Assembly: GCA_947456915.1 (NCBI GenBank)
Contig: CANGUQ010000144.1
Coordinates: forward strand, 1-8,476
Direction of reading: 5' to 3'
DNA from: Betaproteobacteria bacterium
GTDB lineage: Bacteria > Pseudomonadota > Gammaproteobacteria > Burkholderiales > CAIKXV01
Length of the DNA stretch: 8,476 bases
Numbering within the stretch: position 1 is the stretch's first letter; each line of letters starts with the position of its first letter. The notes beneath the pieces were generated by a model. That model did not search any database and was not told the DNA's origin. It worked only from the letters and a program-made list of their open reading frames with translations. This document shows, one piece after another, positions 5,535-8,476 of this stretch. The translations under genes were made by a program, and so were the position numbers.

Positions 5535-6509
5535 ATGAAGAGGACCATGGCACGCATCGCCGGCGTCGCGTTGACGCTCGTACTGGCAATCGCAGGCAGT
5601 CCGGCCGATGCGCAGACGCAGTTTCCCGTGAAGCCGATCCGCCTGATCATCGGCAGCGCCCCGGGCTCCGGCCCGGACGTGATCTCGCGCGCGCTCGCCG
5701 AGCGGATGGCGGAGGTATGGGGCCAGCGTATCGTCGTCGATGCGCGCCCCGGGGCGGCCGGGGCAATCAGTGCCGACCTCGCGCTGCAGACCAATCCGGA
5801 CGGCTACACCTGGATGATGCTGACCTCGCAGCTGTTCGCGGCCACGCAGGTGCTCACCGGCATGAAGTTTGATCTGGCGCGCGACTTCCAGTCGGTGGCG
5901 CTGATCGGTGCGACCCCGTTCGTGCTGGTGGCCAACACCATTCAGCCGGCGCGCAGCCTGCGCGAACTGATCGAACTCGCGCGCAAGTCGCCGGGCGTGA
6001 TCCGCTACGGCTCGGCGGGCACCGGCGCCTCCGAGCACCTGTCCGGTGTGCTGCTCACGCACCTTACCGGAACGAACATGCTGCACGTGCCGTACAAGGG
6101 CGTGCCGCAGGCGATCACCGACACCCTGTCCAACGAGGTGCAGTTCACCTTCGCGGTGCTGCCGGTGGCGCTGCCGCAGATCCAGTCGGGGCGGCTGATC
6201 GCGCTGGGCGGCACCATTCCGCGCCGCTTCCCGCAGATCCCCGACGTGCCGGCGATCTCCGAGGTCGTGCCGGGCTATGCGATGTACGCGTGGTACAGCA
6301 TCGTCGCAGCTACCGGCACGCCGAACGCGATCCTCGACAAGGCGAGCACGGACCTGGTGCGCGTGCTGCGCGAGCCGGCGATGGGCGAGCGGCTGCGCAG
6401 CATGGGCATCGAGGTGATGGCGGGGGACCGCAAGGCGCTCGACCAGTGGCGCGCCGAGGAGAACAAGCGCATCAGCATGACGGTCAGGCTCTCCGGCGCC
6501 ACCCGCTGA
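5535..6509 (+). CDS. Bug/TctC-family tripartite tricarboxylate transporter substrate-binding protein (second copy)
   Basis: A 324-residue exported binding protein of the same family and exactly the same length as the one at 2578. The signal peptide covers residues 1-26 (MKR start, hydrophobic core, ADA cleavage site before QTQFPVKP). Family blocks follow: FPVKPIRLIIG, PGSGPD (43-48, where the first copy has GGPSD), VVDARPGAAG (67-76), NPDGY (87-91) and VPYKG (185-189). The C terminus ends ISMTVRLSGATR, unlike the first copy. The two are clearly diverged paralogues, not a recent duplication, and the altered first ligand loop suggests a different solute. No tctA/tctB genes lie nearby, so it is an orphan that either serves a distant permease or works in sensing. 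Long non-coding stretches on both sides suggest a single-gene transcript with its own control. The ligand is unknown. Confidence 0.95.
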   Translation: MKRTMARIAGVALTLVLAIAGSPADAQTQFPVKPIRLIIGSAPGSGPDVISRALAERMAEVWGQRIVVDARPGAAGAISADLALQTNPDGYTWMMLTSQLFAATQVLTGMKFDLARDFQSVALIGATPFVLVANTIQPARSLRELIELARKSPGVIRYGSAGTGASEHLSGVLLTHLTGTNMLHVPYKGVPQAITDTLSNEVQFTFAVLPVALPQIQSGRLIALGGTIPRRFPQIPDVPAISEVVPGYAMYAWYSIVAATGTPNAILDKASTDLVRVLREPAMGERLRSMGIEVMAGDRKALDQWRAEENKRISMTVRLSGATR

Positions 6510-6549
6510 GCGCAGCGCCCGGCGCGGCGGCCGATGGCCGTCGGCTCAG
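6506..6549 (+). terminator. Inverted repeat overlapping the stop codon of the second Bug gene
   Basis: CTGAGC (6506-6511, containing the TGA stop) is the reverse complement of GCTCAG (6544-6549). Directly inside the right arm lies an 8-base stem, 6525-6532 with 6536-6543 (one G-T pair, 3-base loop, GGCC-gat-GGCC core). Together they could form a long hairpin at the end of the transcript. No T-run follows, so a canonical intrinsic terminator is not shown; a 3'-end stabilising or Rho-associated structure is equally possible. Confidence 0.33.
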
Positions 6550-6600
6550 GGCGTGCATCTGTCACGCAGAGGACTGTGGGCCGGACGGAACTGCCGCCTG

Positions 6601-6615
6601 TGGCACACTGGTGGC
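6601..6615 (+). promoter_or_regulatory. Sigma-54-like -24/-12 element
   Basis: TGGCAC at 6601 is followed by TGGC with exactly ten bases between the invariant GG and GC, the spacing of RpoN promoters (consensus TGGCAC-N5-TTGC). The -12 half has TGGC instead of TTGC. It sits 175-190 bases upstream of the DUF2157 gene. No enhancer-binding protein gene is in the window, so this is a weak candidate only. Confidence 0.22.
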
Positions 6616-6777
6616 GATTCGTTCCGGGAGTTTCGTCATGAGACCTCGCCGCAGATCGACGTCGAGCGGTTGCCCTTCCGTTAGGCGCCGGGCCGGGCAG
6701 CTGGCGCAGCCGCGGCCGGGCGGTGGGGCGTCGCAGCCGCGAGCCGGGATGCGGCAGCGGGGATCGGCAACGTCGGC

Positions 6778-6783
6778 TATCCT
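6778..6783 (+). promoter_or_regulatory. Possible -10 element giving a leaderless DUF2157 transcript
   Basis: TATCCT ends six bases before ATG 6790. From that spacing transcription would start at or next to the A of the ATG, producing a leaderless message. This would explain why no Shine-Dalgarno is present in front of the gene. No convincing -35 was found. Confidence 0.27.
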
Positions 6784-6789
6784 GTGCGC

Positions 6790-7920
6790 ATGTCCCTGCG
6801 CAAGCTCAAGTCCTGGGAAGACGCCGGGCTGATCGACGCTGCCACGTCCGCGCGCATCCGCGACTGGGAGGCCACGCACGCGCGTCCGCTCGCGCTGCGG
6901 GCGACCGTGGCGATTGCCGTGCTCGCGATCGGACTCGGGCTGATCTCGGTGGTGGCCGCCAACTGGGAGGCGATGCCCGGGGTCGTGCGCCTCGCGATCC
7001 ACTTCGCCCTCATCGGCGCCTGCGCGGTGGCGGCGCAGCGCTGGTGCAGCGACGCGCTGCTGTTCGTGCTCGGTCTGCTCGGACTGACCTTCTTCGGCCA
7101 CCTGGGGCAGGTCTACCAGACCAGTTCGCCGCTGCACGTGCCGATCGGGCTGTGGCTGCTGCTGTTCGCGCCGCTGCTGCTCGTGCGCGGAAGTGGCTGG
7201 CTGATCGCGCTGCTGTTCTTCATCGGGCTGGCTGCGTTCGGGATGACTTTCGGTCTCTCCTTCACCGAAAACGACCCCCGGCTCGACCCGACGCTCGTGG
7301 CCGCCCGGATCAGTGGCGCATTCGCGATGCCTGTACTGGTCGCCGGACTGGCCGCGTGGGCCAGGGAGCGCAGTCAGCGCTCGGGCCTGTGGCATGCGCT
7401 TGCATGTCTCGCACTCGCCTATGCGGCCGGGCTCGCCAGCGCGGCGACGATCGCCAGCGCCGTCGTCGATGCTCCGTCGAGCACCGAAGACTGGTTCACG
7501 GCAGCCGCCGTGACAGCCGGCATGCTGCTCACTGCAGCCGTCGTGGTGCGGGTATCTGCCCGGGACGGCCCCGGGCGCCTGCAGGCGCTGGTGCTGGCCG
7601 GGCTTGCTGCGGCGACCCTCGCGGCGTGGGTGCTGCGCGGCCACCAGACCGTTGCGGCGCTGCTGTTCATGGTCCTGTGGGCGGGGATCGCAGGCGCATC
7701 CCTGCGCGCCGGCTGGCGCACGGTGTTCCAGCTGGCGGTTGCGCTGATCGCGCTGCGTCTGGTGGTGCTGAGTTTCGAACTCGCCTCCGACCTGTTGACC
7801 AGCGGTACGGGACTGATCGTGGCCGGGCTGCTGGTGCTGGCGGTGGTCTGGAGCGCGCTGCGTATCGCGAAGCGCTTCGCGCCTCCCCGCCTCGGGGCTG
7901 CTGACGGCCGCTCCGCATGA
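6790..7920 (+). CDS. DUF2157 domain-containing polytopic membrane protein
   Basis: A 376-residue integral membrane protein. The cytoplasmic N terminus (residues 1-37, LKSWEDAGLIDAATSARIRDWE) has the short helical pattern that opens DUF2157 proteins. About 10-12 hydrophobic helices follow, starting near 38-58 (AIAVLAIGLGLISVVAANW) and ending near 338-358. Between helices 3 and 4 the stretch GHLGQVYQTSSPLHVPIGLWLLLFAP (GQVYQ at 106-110) matches the family's characteristic G-Q-x-Y-Q segment followed by a hydrophobic helix. ATG 6790 is preferred; a GTG at 6784 would add two residues. There is no Shine-Dalgarno, but a -10-like TATCCT sits just upstream. The stop overlaps the next gene's start as ATGA, so the two are translationally coupled. 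Biochemical function is unknown for this family. In many proteobacteria such genes sit next to DUF4401 and GDYXXLXY genes; here the second half may stand in for the missing DUF4401 partner, which is my inference. Confidence 0.88.
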   Translation: MSLRKLKSWEDAGLIDAATSARIRDWEATHARPLALRATVAIAVLAIGLGLISVVAANWEAMPGVVRLAIHFALIGACAVAAQRWCSDALLFVLGLLGLTFFGHLGQVYQTSSPLHVPIGLWLLLFAPLLLVRGSGWLIALLFFIGLAAFGMTFGLSFTENDPRLDPTLVAARISGAFAMPVLVAGLAAWARERSQRSGLWHALACLALAYAAGLASAATIASAVVDAPSSTEDWFTAAAVTAGMLLTAAVVVRVSARDGPGRLQALVLAGLAAATLAAWVLRGHQTVAALLFMVLWAGIAGASLRAGWRTVFQLAVALIALRLVVLSFELASDLLTSGTGLIVAGLLVLAVVWSALRIAKRFAPPRLGAADGRSA

Positions 7921-8402
7921 GCCGCTCGGGCGTATTCACCTTGCTGAGAGTCGGCGCGCTTGCGCTGCCGCTCGTCGGTCTGGCCGCGGCGTGGGCGATC
8001 GCTCACGATCGTGCGCAGCAGGGCGTCGAGTGGGAGGTGCCGATTGCAGGCTTCGATCCGCGCGACCTGCTGCGCGGGCACTACATCGTCTATCGCTACG
8101 ACTGGCCCGGACTCGCCGCGGGGGTTTCGCCGAGCACGTCCAGCGCGCTGTGCCTGAAGGGCACGCCGCCGCGCATCGAGGTGGTCGGGCCGCTGGACCG
8201 GGCCTGCGCGCATCCGATCCGCGCGCCGCACGGCAGCAGCGCGCTCGCTGCAGGTCGTCTGTACGTGCCGCAGGACAAGGCCGCCGCTCTGGAGAGACAG
8301 CTGGCCGATCGGTCGTCCCGGGCCGTGCTGCGCATGCGCGTGCGTGCCGACGGTTCGATCACGCCACTGCGCATCGAGTTCAGGCCGAGAGGCGAGCCTT
8401 GA
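7917..8402 (+). CDS. GDYXXLXY domain-containing, membrane-anchored protein
   Basis: A 161-residue protein with one N-terminal hydrophobic segment (about 10-29, LRVGALALPLVGLAAAWAIA) that acts as a signal anchor, placing the rest in the periplasm. The segment FDPRDLLRGHYIVYRYDW (46-63) corresponds to the name-giving GDYXXLXY motif, with His in place of Asp and Tyr in place of Leu (GHYIVYRY, 54-61). A second family block, RLYVPQDKAAALERQLA (114-130), resembles the conserved Y-x-P-E-x-x-A-x-x-L-E segment. Two cysteines (79 and 97) could form a periplasmic disulfide. Its ATG overlaps the DUF2157 stop by four bases (ATGA), so translation is coupled and the two products probably act together in or at the inner membrane. 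Function is unknown. It is the last gene visible; only 74 bases follow. Confidence 0.85.
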   Translation: MSRSGVFTLLRVGALALPLVGLAAAWAIAHDRAQQGVEWEVPIAGFDPRDLLRGHYIVYRYDWPGLAAGVSPSTSSALCLKGTPPRIEVVGPLDRACAHPIRAPHGSSALAAGRLYVPQDKAAALERQLADRSSRAVLRMRVRADGSITPLRIEFRPRGEP

Positions 8403-8476
8403 GGCTTTCATCAGCCGGTGCCGAGCGCAGAGCGATCCGTGCCGAACGCGTGCGACGAGCCGGCGCGGAGCGCACG

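Noticed and set aside
4944..6086. Minus-strand frame of 380 codons opposite the second Bug gene
   Set aside because: It lies antisense to a certain gene, is Arg/His-rich and has no recognisable family; an artefact of codon bias.

Overview
This is a GC-rich, tightly coded window. Its clearest taxonomic signal is two Bug/TctC-type periplasmic solute-binding proteins with no transporter membrane subunits beside them. Such orphan binding proteins are greatly expanded in Burkholderiales (Bordetella, Cupriavidus, Comamonadaceae and relatives), so a betaproteobacterial chromosome is the best guess. This is inference from gene content and base composition; no rRNA or other marker is present. Every convincing gene is on the + strand.

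Left part (1-3552): the 3' portion of a GMC-family flavoprotein oxidoreductase, an MmgE/PrpD-family protein and a Bug solute-binding protein lie head to tail with gaps of 13 and 82 bases. They look like one catabolic operon: the binding protein captures a small organic acid or related solute, and the GMC enzyme and the MmgE/PrpD protein process an alcohol/aldehyde and a hydroxy- or tricarboxylic-type intermediate. The true substrate cannot be read from the sequence. The operon continues upstream beyond the window.

Middle (3553-5534): a gap of about 1 kb without a convincing gene, containing a terminator-like hairpin and a compact cluster of nested inverted repeats (4243-4349). A good extended -10 element (4461-4469) follows, then a 156-residue, four-helix membrane protein of unknown function (4578-5048). 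A second gap (5049-5534) carries a possible promoter and two hairpins that share one arm, upstream of the second Bug gene.

Right part (5535-8402): the second Bug protein stands alone as a one-gene unit ending in an inverted repeat. After a 280-base gap, a DUF2157-type polytopic membrane protein and a GDYXXLXY-type membrane-anchored protein overlap by ATGA and form a translationally coupled pair of unknown function. The last 74 bases hold nothing I can identify.

I found no tRNA, rRNA, CRISPR array, insertion sequence, prophage or defence gene. The most unusual material is the uncharacterised GMC/MmgE/Bug unit, the DUF2157/GDYXXLXY pair (which appears to lack the DUF4401 partner often found with it), and the two structured non-coding segments.
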